DNA of 64,000 bases from positions 1,550,001-1,614,000 of the forward strand of contig NZ_CP031969.1 in the NCBI RefSeq assembly GCF_003443735.1. Reading direction: 5' to 3'. Below the pieces are notes generated by a model. It did not search any database and was not told the DNA's origin. It worked only from the letters and a program-made list of their open reading frames with translations. Position numbers and translations under genes: made by a program. Positions 16,324-24,403 of this stretch are shown piece after piece; within the stretch, counting starts at the first letter, position 1; every line of letters begins with the position of its first letter. This DNA is from Streptomyces sp. CC0208. GTDB lineage: Bacteria > Actinomycetota > Actinomycetes > Streptomycetales > Streptomycetaceae.

Positions 16324-18155
16324 CGTGATCCACCTCCAGAGTGCGCGGCGGGTGCCGAAGCGAGGGTGCGCAGCCATGACTCGCAGGCCAGCGTGTTCTG
16401 GAACGGGCCCAGATGTCTGGCGTCCGGCACGGGCCGGGTCAGCGCCTCCCGCAGGGCGCCGGCGTCGACCAGCCCCCGGTCGGCGGCCCGCAGGTCGGCA
16501 CACAACTCGCGCAGTCGGCGTTTGTTGTCGTTCAGCCCCCGGAACATCTCGGCGCTGAACTCGCCCTTGTCCGGCCGGTCGAGAAGGGCGTCGGGGACGA
16601 GACCACGCATCGCGGCGGTGAGCAGGGGCTTGAAGCGACCGGGTACGGCCCTGTCCTCGACCCGGACCGACAGCGCGGCCTCGACGACCCGGTCGTCCAG
16701 GAACGGGGCCTCCCACGTGACGCCGTAGGGCTCCGTGTACCGGCCCAGCTGCCGGACGGTCGAGCCCTCCAGCACAAGGGACTCCAGCACACGGTGCCGG
16801 AACCGGTCCGGGTCGAGGGGCACCGGGGCGGTTTCCGCGGTCTCCCGCAGCAGCCGCCGGACCGTGTCGACGGTGTCGGGGGTCGCCCAGGGCGGCATCC
16901 TCGGGTCGATGCTCCAGCCCAGGGCGAGTCGGCCGGCGGGAGGTCTGGAACAGGTGAGGGTGTCCGCCGCCCCGCCGACCGCCTGTGCGAAACCGGTACG
17001 GTCGGTCAGCCCGCGCGCCATGGCGAACAGACCCCACCGGTTGAGAAGTTGATAGCGACGCAGCACCGGCAGGCTGCGGAGCGGGTGCCGGTGTGCCAGG
17101 GACCACAGGATGCTGGGCATGATCCCGAAGAGTTCGTCGCCGCCGAGGCCGGTCAGGTGCGTCCTCGACCCGTGTTCCGCGACGGTGTGGGCGAGCCCTT
17201 CGAGATGGGTCCGTCCGCCGTGCCAGGGCAGTGGCCCCTCGCCGAGGTGCCCGTCGGAGACCGGCAGGTCGAACCAGCTGCTCGCGCCCTGGGAGGGCAC
17301 CGTCAGATGGCGGGCGTCGGTCAGCCGCTCGGCCGCCAGCCGCGCCCATCGCGCGTCCTCGTTGGCCCGGTCCAGCGGCTCCACGTGATAGGTGAGCAGG
17401 TCGGCGCCCTCGGCCGCCGCCACGAAGCACAGGGTGGTGGAGTCCATGCCGCCGGACAGGTCCGCGCTGACCGTGCCGGGACCGGCGGTCCGTACGCCGA
17501 CCGCGTCGTGCAGGGCGGCCCGCAGGGTTCCGGCGGCCTCGGGCAGGGGTACCTCCGGGGCGGGCGGCGACCACCAGTGAACGGTGCGGGCCGGGCCGGT
17601 CGGGCCGAGTAGCGTCCAGTGGCCGACGGGAGGAACCGACACCGAGCTCCACAGGCCGCGCTGGGACAGCGGCCACGGCGGCTGCGGGGAGAGCAGCCGC
17701 AGCGCGAGACTGTCCTCGTCGACGGTGCTCCCGGTCGGCCCGACCAGTCGGTCGGGCCGGTCGGCGGCGACCGGCACACCGCGGACGGTGCCCAGGAAGA
17801 GCTGCCGGGCCGTGGACACCGAACCCTGGGCGCGGACCTGCCCGTCCATGGAAGCGATGAGATAGGGGTTCCCCGGCAGCGAGCGGGCCACCGCGTCGAG
17901 GCCGTGGAGTGTCCGTGCCCGGCCGAGCACCCGCTCGACCGTGGGGTGGTCGATCCGGGTGGGACCCAGCAGGACCAGCCGTCGTGCGCCGGCGGTCACC
18001 ACCGTCAGCTCGTGCGGCTCCCAGCGGCCCAACAGCCACGGCCGTCCCGAGGGGTGACGGATCATCTCGTCGTCGGAGCGGGCCAGGTGGTCCGGGAGCA
18101 GCCTCGCGGCTTCCTCGCGGTCCGGCAGAATCAGGAAGTCCATGCGTGTGTTCAC
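16320..18155 (-). CDS. lasso peptide cyclase (C, asparagine-synthetase-like)
   Basis: The protein (611 residues from GTG 18155, 607 from ATG 18143) has an N-terminal Ntn-like domain without the catalytic Cys2 of true asparagine synthetases, then an ATP-pyrophosphatase domain with the PP-loop SGGMDS near residue 232 and TGLGGDELFG. It adenylates the ring aspartate side chain and closes it on the core N-terminus. ATG 18143 (MDFLILPDRE) has GAGGTGA upstream and may be the real start. It follows the precursor gene after two hairpins that likely reduce read-through. Confidence 0.92.
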   Translation of the reverse strand: MNTRMDFLILPDREEAARLLPDHLARSDDEMIRHPSGRPWLLGRWEPHELTVVTAGARRLVLLGPTRIDHPTVERVLGRARTLHGLDAVARSLPGNPYLIASMDGQVRAQGSVSTARQLFLGTVRGVPVAADRPDRLVGPTGSTVDEDSLALRLLSPQPPWPLSQRGLWSSVSVPPVGHWTLLGPTGPARTVHWWSPPAPEVPLPEAAGTLRAALHDAVGVRTAGPGTVSADLSGGMDSTTLCFVAAAEGADLLTYHVEPLDRANEDARWARLAAERLTDARHLTVPSQGASSWFDLPVSDGHLGEGPLPWHGGRTHLEGLAHTVAEHGSRTHLTGLGGDELFGIMPSILWSLAHRHPLRSLPVLRRYQLLNRWGLFAMARGLTDRTGFAQAVGGAADTLTCSRPPAGRLALGWSIDPRMPPWATPDTVDTVRRLLRETAETAPVPLDPDRFRHRVLESLVLEGSTVRQLGRYTEPYGVTWEAPFLDDRVVEAALSVRVEDRAVPGRFKPLLTAAMRGLVPDALLDRPDKGEFSAEMFRGLNDNKRRLRELCADLRAADRGLVDAGALREALTRPVPDARHLGPFQNTLACESWLRTLASAPAAHSGGGSR

Positions 18156-18176
18156 CTCGTCACGGCCGTTCAGTAA

Positions 18177-18223
18177 CCTGACGGTGGAGGCAGGCTGTTG
18201 GCCCGCCTGCCTCCACCATCAGG
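18177..18223 (-). terminator. attenuator hairpin between lasso precursor and cyclase
   Basis: A 19-bp stem (18177-18195 with 18205-18223; one G-U pair) with a 9-base loop lies between the precursor stop and the cyclase start. A second hairpin (CCGCCC 18234-18239 with GGGCGG 18245-18250) lies between it and the precursor stop. Together they would let precursor mRNA outnumber enzyme mRNA, a common need in RiPP operons. Confidence 0.7.
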
Positions 18224-18266
18224 TCGTCGGACTCCGCCCTCAGGGGGCGGTCAGCCGATCAGTGGG

Positions 18267-18401
18267 TCAGACACAGATCCAGGCGGTGCCGCAGCCGAGG
18301 AAGTCGGTGCAGTCTCCGCCCCACACACAGCGCGTGAGTTCGGCGTAGTCACCGATCTCGATGAGCTCGGGCGCCTCGTACAGCTCGTCGGTCGAGGTCA
18401 T
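18267..18401 (-). CDS. class I lasso peptide precursor (siamycin type; core matches sviceucin from memory)
   Basis: A 44-codon gene too short for routine ORF calling, with ATG 18401 and AGGGGA upstream. The leader is 24 residues and carries the B1-binding pattern YxxPxLxxxGxxxxxT (Y8, P11, L13, G17, T23), with Thr at the penultimate position. The predicted core is CVWGGDCTDFLGCGTAWICV. Cys1 and Asp9 would form the nine-residue macrolactam ring; Cys1-Cys13 and Cys7-Cys19 would form the two disulfides of class I lasso peptides. I recall this core as that of sviceucin from Streptomyces sviceus. C, B1, B2 and export genes follow on the same strand. Confidence 0.95.
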   Translation of the reverse strand: MTSTDELYEAPELIEIGDYAELTRCVWGGDCTDFLGCGTAWICV

Positions 18402-18433
18402 GGGTGTCCCCTGTCCGTTCGTTGTCGAGATGA

Positions 18434-18538
18434 GCACCGGCCGGTGCCCTCCGGCAACGTAGGTCGCCCGATGTCCCGGGCGCCCGGGACGGTTGTCCTC
18501 TCACGGGTCCCGGAGCGGTCCCGGGTCACACGTCCCGG
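18434..18538 (-). promoter_or_regulatory. palindrome-rich control region upstream of the lasso precursor
   Basis: Between the permease stop (18526) and the precursor start lie a perfect 14-base palindrome GCACCGGCCGGTGC (18434-18447) and a perfect 18-base palindrome GTCCCGGGCGCCCGGGAC (18473-18490). GTCCCGG recurs at about 18508, 18519 and 18532, the last copies overlapping the end of the permease gene. A TACGTT -10-like element lies between the palindromes on the minus strand. This looks like a multi-site operator for the cluster regulators; the 18-base palindrome could also act as a terminator for the permease transcript. Confidence 0.5.
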
Positions 18539-19302
18539 GAGCGCAGGGCGATGTGGCCGCCGATGACCGCGGCGGTCGTCCACCCGAGCAGCACGGCCAG
18601 CCCGGCGCCCGCGGACAGGGTCGAGTCGCCCTGCTCGGCCACCTCCATGATCTGCGCGCCCGCCTGGGTGGGGAGGTAGTAGGCGATCGTCTTGAGGCTG
18701 GGGATGTTGAGCATGAAGGTCGGCAGGATGAAGTGGAACGGGATCAGCACGCTGAGGGACATCGCCGGGCTCCGCAGGATGACCGCCACCCCGGCGCTGA
18801 AGGTCCAGATGAGGGTCAGCTGGACGACCGCGCCCACCAGGGCGCGCGGCACCCCCGGGCTGTCCAGCGATACGCCGATGGAGCCGAGGGCCTGCTCGGA
18901 GGCGAGGAAGGCGACGAAAACGGTGACCACGGACACCCCGAGCGTCAGCAGCGCGCCGACGGTGAGCTTCGCCCCGTAGAGCAGGCCGCGCTGGGGCACG
19001 GCCAGCAGCGAGGTCCGGAGCATCCCGCCGGAGTGTTCGCCCGAGACGAGGAGGGCGGCGAAGACCACCAGGACCAGCTGGCCGATGCTCACTCCGACGA
19101 ACCCGGAGTTGGCGGGGTGGAAGTCGGGCCGGACCAGCGGGCTGTCCTCGGCGATGGCCTTCTTGACGGAGAGGCCGTTGGTGACGCCGATGCCGACGCT
19201 GAGCACGAAGGTGAGGAGCAGGGTCCAGGACGTGGAGCGGACGGTGCGCGCCTTGCTCCATTCGGAACGGACCACCGCTGTGAGGGAGTTCGTAGACATC
19301 AT
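18526..19302 (-). CDS. ABC-2 type transporter permease, second lasso-cluster transporter
   Basis: A 258-residue permease with six membrane segments, beginning SLTAVVRSEWSKARTVRSTSW as in the ABC-2 membrane proteins of bacitracin/lantibiotic-immunity type transporters. The start overlaps the preceding ATPase stop (ATGATG around 19297-19302), so the two form one transporter. It lies just upstream of the precursor gene and divergent from the sensor kinase, an arrangement typical of self-immunity or cell-envelope-stress exporters; that role is inferred. Confidence 0.8.
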   Translation of the reverse strand: MMSTNSLTAVVRSEWSKARTVRSTSWTLLLTFVLSVGIGVTNGLSVKKAIAEDSPLVRPDFHPANSGFVGVSIGQLVLVVFAALLVSGEHSGGMLRTSLLAVPQRGLLYGAKLTVGALLTLGVSVVTVFVAFLASEQALGSIGVSLDSPGVPRALVGAVVQLTLIWTFSAGVAVILRSPAMSLSVLIPFHFILPTFMLNIPSLKTIAYYLPTQAGAQIMEVAEQGDSTLSAGAGLAVLLGWTTAAVIGGHIALRSRDV

Positions 19303-20207
19303 CGCTGCCCCGCCCTGAACTCGGCGGCCTGCGCGGTCAGCCGCATGAAGGCGTCCTCTAACGAACTGTGCTCGGTGGCCAGTTCATGGACCATCACGCC
19401 GTGGGTGGAGGCGATGCCGCCGACGGTCGGCGCGTCCACGCCCACGGCCATCACGGTTCCGTCGAGCTGCTTGTGGGAGCTGATGCCCTTCGCCTTCAGC
19501 AGCGACAGCAGGTGCTCCGCCTCCGGGGTGCGGACCCTGACCTTGGAGACGGAGTTGTCCTCGATGAAGCTGTTCATGTCGGTGTCGGCGAGGAGCCGGC
19601 CCTGGCCGATGATGACGAGGTGGTCGGCGGTCTGTGCCATCTCGCTCATCAGATGGCTGGACATGAACACAGTGCGTCCCTCGGCGGCCAACTCCTTGAC
19701 CAGCGTACGGATCCAGCGCACACCGTCCGGGTCGAGACCGTTGACCGGCTCGTCGAACAGGAGGATGTCCGGTTCGCCGAGCAGCGCGGTGGCGATGCCG
19801 AGTCGCTGTCCCATGCCGAGCGAGAACCCGCCGGTACGCCGGTCGGCGGCGTTGTCCAGTCCTGTCTGGGCCAGTACCTCGTCCACCCGTCGTCTGGGCA
19901 GCCGATTGCTCTCGGCGACACACAACAGGTGGTGATAGGCGGTACGTCCGGGGTGCGCGGACTTGGCCTCGAGCATCGCGCCCACCGTCCGCAGCGGTTC
20001 GCGCAACTGGCCGTACCGGCGCCCGTTCAGCAACACCTGTCCGGTGTCGGGGCGGTGCAGCCCGACCATGGCACGCATCGTCGTCGACTTCCCGGCACCG
20101 TTCGGGCCGAGGAAGCCCGTGACGCGCCCGGGTTCGGCCCGGAAGGAGAGCCGGTCGACGGCGAGGGCCGTCCCGTAACGCTTCGTCAGATCCTGTACCT
20201 CGATCAT
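19299..20207 (-). CDS. ABC transporter ATPase, second lasso-cluster transporter
   Basis: A 302-residue ATPase with Walker A GPNGAGKSTT near residue 36, signature FSLGMGQRLGI and Walker B ILLFDEPVNGLDPDG. The Leu in SLGMGQR in place of the usual SGG is frequent in bacitracin-export (BcrA) ATPases. I chose ATG 20207 (MIEVQDLTKRYG); an upstream ATG at 20258 has no convincing ribosome site. It is divergent from the histidine kinase across about 130 bases, as in BceAB/BcrAB systems where the kinase senses the peptide or its damage. Confidence 0.83.
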   Translation of the reverse strand: MIEVQDLTKRYGTALAVDRLSFRAEPGRVTGFLGPNGAGKSTTMRAMVGLHRPDTGQVLLNGRRYGQLREPLRTVGAMLEAKSAHPGRTAYHHLLCVAESNRLPRRRVDEVLAQTGLDNAADRRTGGFSLGMGQRLGIATALLGEPDILLFDEPVNGLDPDGVRWIRTLVKELAAEGRTVFMSSHLMSEMAQTADHLVIIGQGRLLADTDMNSFIEDNSVSKVRVRTPEAEHLLSLLKAKGISSHKQLDGTVMAVGVDAPTVGGIASTHGVMVHELATEHSSLEDAFMRLTAQAAEFRAGQR

Positions 20208-20338
20208 GCCGATCAGACTGTCGCGGCCCCGTGTACGGCACATCGGACCGCGGTCCACGAAGCGACCGTGGATCCGACCCTGGTCGTATGTCCCCGGTCC
20301 GATGCGGTCCCCGACGGGTCGGCCCTACCCTGGACCGG

Positions 20339-21547
20339 GTGTCGATCTCTGACCTGACCGTACGGTTCCCGCAGCGGCTCAGCCACCGGCAGTTGATCGG
20401 ACTGGACGCGGCCGCCTCGTTCGCGTATCTCACGATCCTCCTGCCGTTGGTGATCGCCGGTGCGGACGGTCCAGCGCGGGTGCCCCTGTGGGTCCGGTGC
20501 GCGTTGGTCGCGGCGACGGGGGTGCCGCTCGTGGTCCGTCGGCGGTGGCCCCGTCAGGTGTTCGTCCTCGTGTTGGCCGCCACCTTGTCCCAGGTGGTCC
20601 TCGGGATCGCCGTCGACCCCTTCGTCGCCGCGGCTTTCGCGCTGTATCCCCTGGCGCTGACAACGTCGTCGCAGCGTCTGGTCCCGACGCCCGCGGTGGC
20701 CATGCTCTGCGCGGCGGTCGTGCTGGCCGGAGTCGTGGCGGGGTCGCCCCGTTCCTGGCAGAACGGGGTGGGGTTCCTCGTGGTCGGCACCGCGATCCTC
20801 GGGGCGGTGTGGACCGCCGGCTTCGCGGTACGGGGACGGCGGACGCTGGCGCGGGTGGAGGCCGCACGGCGCGAGGAACAGGCCGTGCACCGCGAACGCC
20901 TGCGGATCGCCCGCGAACTGCACGACGTCGTCACCCACAGCATGGGGCTCGTCACCGTCAAGGCGAGCATCGCCAACCATCTGCTGGCCTCCCGCCCACA
21001 GGAGGCGCACGATGCGCTCAAGGTGATCGAGACCATCAGCAGGGAGGCCATGACGGAGATGCGCGGCATCCTGCGCGTCCTGCGCGTTCCGCCGGACGGC
21101 GAACCTGCCGAACCGGCCGATCTGGACCCGATGCCGGGCCTGTCCGACCTTCCGGCACTCGTCCGGCGGGCCGCGCACGCGGACGCCCGGATCGACCTGG
21201 TCATGGACCCTGACATCCGGGTACCGGACGGCATCGGCCTGGCCGGCTATCGCATCGTGCAGGAAGCGCTCACCAATGTGCTCGTCCATGCCGCGCCGAC
21301 CCGCTGCACCGTCCGGGTCGAGACGACCGCGGCCGACCTGCGCCTGGAGGTCCGCGACGCCGGACCGCCCGCCCGGGACCGGCGCCGCAGCAGGACGGGC
21401 GGCGGTCACGGCATCCCCGGAATGCGCGAACGGGCCATGATGTACGGCGGCAGTCTCACCGCCGCCCCGCATCCCGACGGCGGATTCCAGGTGACCGCGT
21501 GCCTGCCGTTCCTGCCTGCCCGTCCGACGTCCCGGGAGTCCCTGTGA
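20339..21547 (+). CDS. NarL-family sensor histidine kinase, lasso cluster
   Basis: From GTG 20339 the protein has 402 residues: an N-terminal block with about five membrane helices and no large extracytoplasmic sensor loop, a HisKA_3 dimerisation motif ARELHDVVTHS with phospho-acceptor H195, and an HATPase domain with GIPGMRERAMMYGG. It would phosphorylate the regulator encoded by the overlapping gene (GTGA). An upstream ATG at 20231 in the same frame adds sequence with no kinase similarity. Divergence from the second ABC transporter suggests it controls that transporter and perhaps the precursor. Confidence 0.87.
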   Translation: MSISDLTVRFPQRLSHRQLIGLDAAASFAYLTILLPLVIAGADGPARVPLWVRCALVAATGVPLVVRRRWPRQVFVLVLAATLSQVVLGIAVDPFVAAAFALYPLALTTSSQRLVPTPAVAMLCAAVVLAGVVAGSPRSWQNGVGFLVVGTAILGAVWTAGFAVRGRRTLARVEAARREEQAVHRERLRIARELHDVVTHSMGLVTVKASIANHLLASRPQEAHDALKVIETISREAMTEMRGILRVLRVPPDGEPAEPADLDPMPGLSDLPALVRRAAHADARIDLVMDPDIRVPDGIGLAGYRIVQEALTNVLVHAAPTRCTVRVETTAADLRLEVRDAGPPARDRRRSRTGGGHGIPGMRERAMMYGGSLTAAPHPDGGFQVTACLPFLPARPTSRESL

Positions 21548-22254
21548 CCGCCTCCGCCGCGACCCGGATCCTGATCGCCGAGGACCAGGCCCTGCTGAGC
21601 GGCAGCTTCCGCGTACTGGTCGACTCCGAACCGGATCTGACCACCGTGGGCGAGGCGAGCACCGGCGCCCAGGCCGTCGCCATGGCCCGCAGCGAACGCC
21701 CCGACGTCGTCCTCATGGACATCCGTATGCCCGAACTGGACGGCATCGAGGCCACCCGCCGTATCTGCGGATCACCGGCGACCGCCGGCGTACGGGTCCT
21801 CATCCTCACCATGTTCGACATCGACGAGTACGTCTTCGACGGCCTTCGCGCCGGGGCCAGCGGCTTCCTGCTCAAGGACACCCCGCCCGCCGACCTCCTC
21901 ACCGCCATCCGTGTCATCGCGGGCGGCGACGCCCTGCTGGCCCCCGCCGTGACGCGCCGTCTGATCGCCGAGTTCTGCCGACGCCCGGAGGCGCGCCCCG
22001 AAGGACGTCTCGACGGGCTCGCGTCCGCGCCCCGTGGCCTCGACGGGGTCACCGACCGCGAACGTGAGGTGCTTCTGCTGATCGCCGGAGGCCTGTCCAA
22101 CACGGAAATCTCCAACCGACTGCATCTGAGCCACGGCACCGTGAAAACCCATGTCGGTCGGCTCCTGGCCAAACTGGAGGCGCGTGACCGTGCCCAACTC
22201 GTCATCGCCGCCTACGAGTCCGGACTGGTCCGCCCCTCGAGTAAGGGACGGTGA
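21544..22254 (+). CDS. NarL/LuxR-type response regulator, lasso cluster
   Basis: A 236-residue regulator: receiver domain with acidic pair ED near residue 13, phospho-acceptor D59 in VVLMDIRMP, conserved Lys in LLKDTPP, and a C-terminal LuxR helix-turn-helix (LTxREREVLLLIAGGLSNTEIS-like stretch from about residue 170). It pairs with the upstream kinase through a GTGA overlap. The palindromes at 18434-18490 and the kinase/ATPase intergenic region are candidate targets. No terminator is obvious before the convergent LuxR-type gene. Confidence 0.88.
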   Translation: MTASAATRILIAEDQALLSGSFRVLVDSEPDLTTVGEASTGAQAVAMARSERPDVVLMDIRMPELDGIEATRRICGSPATAGVRVLILTMFDIDEYVFDGLRAGASGFLLKDTPPADLLTAIRVIAGGDALLAPAVTRRLIAEFCRRPEARPEGRLDGLASAPRGLDGVTDREREVLLLIAGGLSNTEISNRLHLSHGTVKTHVGRLLAKLEARDRAQLVIAAYESGLVRPSSKGR

Positions 22255-22292
22255 CGTGCCTCGGGTAAGCGACGGTGCGGCGCCGCAGGACG

Positions 22293-23030
22293 TCAACAGC
22301 CGAGTCCGGCCTCCTTGGCGCGAAGCGCCGCCTCGGTGCGATCGTTCACCTGGAGCTTCGCGAGGAGATGCGACACATGGTTGCGCACCGTCTTCTCGGA
22401 CAGCACCAGCGTCCTGGCGATTCTTCGGTTGGTGTAACCCCGGGCGAGAAAGTCGAGCACTTGCCTCTCCCGCTCGGTGAGAAACGGAAACGCGGCATTC
22501 GATGTCTCCGGCTGTGCACCGTCGAAGAAGGAGCTCAATCTTTCGGCGGTACCCACTCCGAAAGCCGCGCCTCCAGCGGCGATGACATGCAGGCAGCGCA
22601 GGATTTCCTGTTGAGACGCGCCCTTTCTCAGATAACCACGCACCCCGGCGCGTAATGCGGGGACAATCACGGCTTCCTCGTCGGCGCCGGACAATACCAG
22701 CACCCTGGTCCGAGCGGCCATGGTTGCCAGATCCTCGATCGAGCACCTGACCGGCACCCCATCCGCCCCCGTGAAGCACGGGTCCATCACGCAGACGTCC
22801 ACCGTCGCGCCCAGTAGCTCAAGCCGTGTGCCGACCGCACCGGCCGTGGCCGACTCGCCGACCAGGTCGACACCGGGACTGCTGTCGACCATGGCCCGAA
22901 TTCCCGCGCGGAATACCGGGTCACGATCGATGACGAAGATACGTACACCCTTCCCGCCGACGACATGACTTTCGTCATGAAAAGTTATGCTCTCCCGCGT
23001 TGCGCCGCTCATGACGCACCCACGGACCAC
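22293..23030 (-). CDS. orphan LuxR-type regulator with an atypical receiver domain
   Basis: The protein is 245 residues from GTG 23030 or 239 from ATG 23012. The C-terminus is a standard LuxR helix-turn-helix (FLTERERQVLDFLARGYTNRRIARTLVLSEKTVRNHVSHLL). The receiver-like N-terminus reads VIDRDPVFRAG where active receivers have VDDHP, so one of the two acidic residues needed for Mg2+ binding is Arg; the acceptor-site Asp (VMDPCF) and Lys (LRKGA) remain. Phosphorylation is therefore doubtful. Codon use is less GC-biased than in neighbours, consistent with transfer. It convergently follows the two-component system and likely regulates the lasso cluster. Confidence 0.82.
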   Translation of the reverse strand: MVRGCVMSGATRESITFHDESHVVGGKGVRIFVIDRDPVFRAGIRAMVDSSPGVDLVGESATAGAVGTRLELLGATVDVCVMDPCFTGADGVPVRCSIEDLATMAARTRVLVLSGADEEAVIVPALRAGVRGYLRKGASQQEILRCLHVIAAGGAAFGVGTAERLSSFFDGAQPETSNAAFPFLTERERQVLDFLARGYTNRRIARTLVLSEKTVRNHVSHLLAKLQVNDRTEAALRAKEAGLGC

Positions 23031-23761
23031 ATACAGGAGAGCCTTAAGATATACACAGAAACAACCATCGCCATACCCCCGTGACCATGCTCAAACGTGC
23101 CGCGCAAACAGCGAGGCACATATGTCAGCCATCTACCAGGGTAACCCCATGCTCCGCGACCGAGAAGTAACCACCGGAAGAAAGATGACCGAAAGCGACC
23201 GGCAACCGACACCTCCGCTCGAACGTCCCCTTTGCGCCCACCGCCACCAACGCCCACCATGCAACGCAAGGATGGCCAGCTCGAGAGGCCACGGAATCTG
23301 GCGGGATTCCAGCGGCGAATACTGGAACACATCATTCCGACCAGGTGATAACTGGCACCTTGTCTGAATTTTGCATGGGCCGTTGATTTCTGCGTGAGCG
23401 ATCTGCCGGAAGACGCACAGCAGTCAGAAGCACTCGCTCTGTCCAATCCGGGTGAGCGCGAGTTCGAGGTCCTCGTCTCGGTCGGGTGATCTGCCGGCCA
23501 GCCGGTCACGAGAACGCGGTATCCCGCACACCTCGCGGGGTGTCGAATCCAACCGAGCGCAGGAGGCCTCTGGTGCCGCAGTCCTCCGTACCGGCGCCGA
23601 TGTCGTACAACCAGGCTTCCCTGGGCGGGGCCGATCGTCCACGGAGTTGTGGCGACCTTGATCCGGCGGATCTCGCAGCGCCCGCGGCCGGTGCGAAGAG
23701 ACGCTGTGCTGCCACCTCTCACGAAGGCTCTCGCGAAGGCATCCAGTCGCCGCGCGGAGTC
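23031..23761. other. gene-poor, lower-GC flank of the lasso cluster
   Basis: About 730 bases without a convincing gene. Base composition is visibly less GC-rich than the rest of the window, notably around 23031-23400. Short open frames on both strands have no recognisable motifs. It may hold the promoter of the orphan regulator (near 23031-23060) and remnants of inserted or deleted DNA at the boundary between the lasso cluster and the conserved chromosome. Confidence 0.5.
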
Positions 23762-24298
23762 ATGTTTGCGATGCAGTCGACCGCGGCCGGCCCCGCCAGC
23801 GGGCAGAAGGCGGAACGGGGTTTCAGCGTGTACGGGGCGATGTGGGCGACGGCGCTGATCTCGGCGGCGTTCACCGCCGGCACCGTGCGCCACGCCGTGG
23901 ACCAGGCGCTCGCGGTGATCCCGGCGAGCAGCCGCCTCGCCCGCACGGTACGCCGGGTGGCGTCCCTGCACGACACCCGGATGACCTGGGAGGACACGCT
24001 GACCACGGTCGCCGAGGAGACCGCGGGGCTCGGCTGGATCCACCCGATCCCCAACGCGGCCGTCCTGACCGCGGTTCTGCTGTACGGCGACGGCGACTTC
24101 ACCCGCACCATCACGCTCACCGTCCGGGGCGGCCTGGACGGTTCGGTGGCCGGGGTGCTCACCGGGGCGGAGGCGATCCCGGACCAGTGGATGGTCCCGC
24201 TGGAGGACCGGGTGCGCAGCGCGGTGTTCAGGTTCGACGGGGTGCACATCAGCGAACTGGCCGAGCGGACGGTGCGGTTGGCGGGGGCGGAGGCCTGA
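23762..24298 (+). pseudogene. ADP-ribosylglycohydrolase remnant (C-terminal part only)
   Basis: From about residue 19 the frame resembles the second half of ADP-ribosylglycohydrolase (ARH/DraG) proteins: VYGAMWATALISAAFTAG, then HAVDQALAVIPASSRLAR, then TLTVRGGLDGSVAGVLTG followed by AIPDQWMVPLEDRV. The N-terminal half with the first metal-binding residues is absent, and the second metal motif, normally GLDTDSNGAT-like, is shortened to GLDGS, removing the paired aspartates. The piece is therefore unlikely to be catalytic. It lies at the right edge of the lasso cluster and probably marks an insertion or deletion boundary. An uncharacterised short protein cannot be fully excluded because the frame stays open. 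Confidence 0.65.
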
Positions 24299-24403
24299 GG
24301 CGGCCGGGCCGGGGCGCGCGGAAGCCGCGGGGGCGCCCCCTGAGCACCGTGACCACCTGCTGAGCCGGTGAAGGCGGCCGCGGATGCTGGTTACCCTTCG
24401 AGG

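Noticed and set aside
22987-23367. 126-codon plus-strand frame in the low-GC flank
   Set aside because: No motif, no ribosome site, odd composition; overlaps the start of the orphan regulator.
23530-23560. tRNA T-arm-like sequence GTCGAATCC
   Set aside because: No matching stem partners, anticodon arm or acceptor stem nearby.
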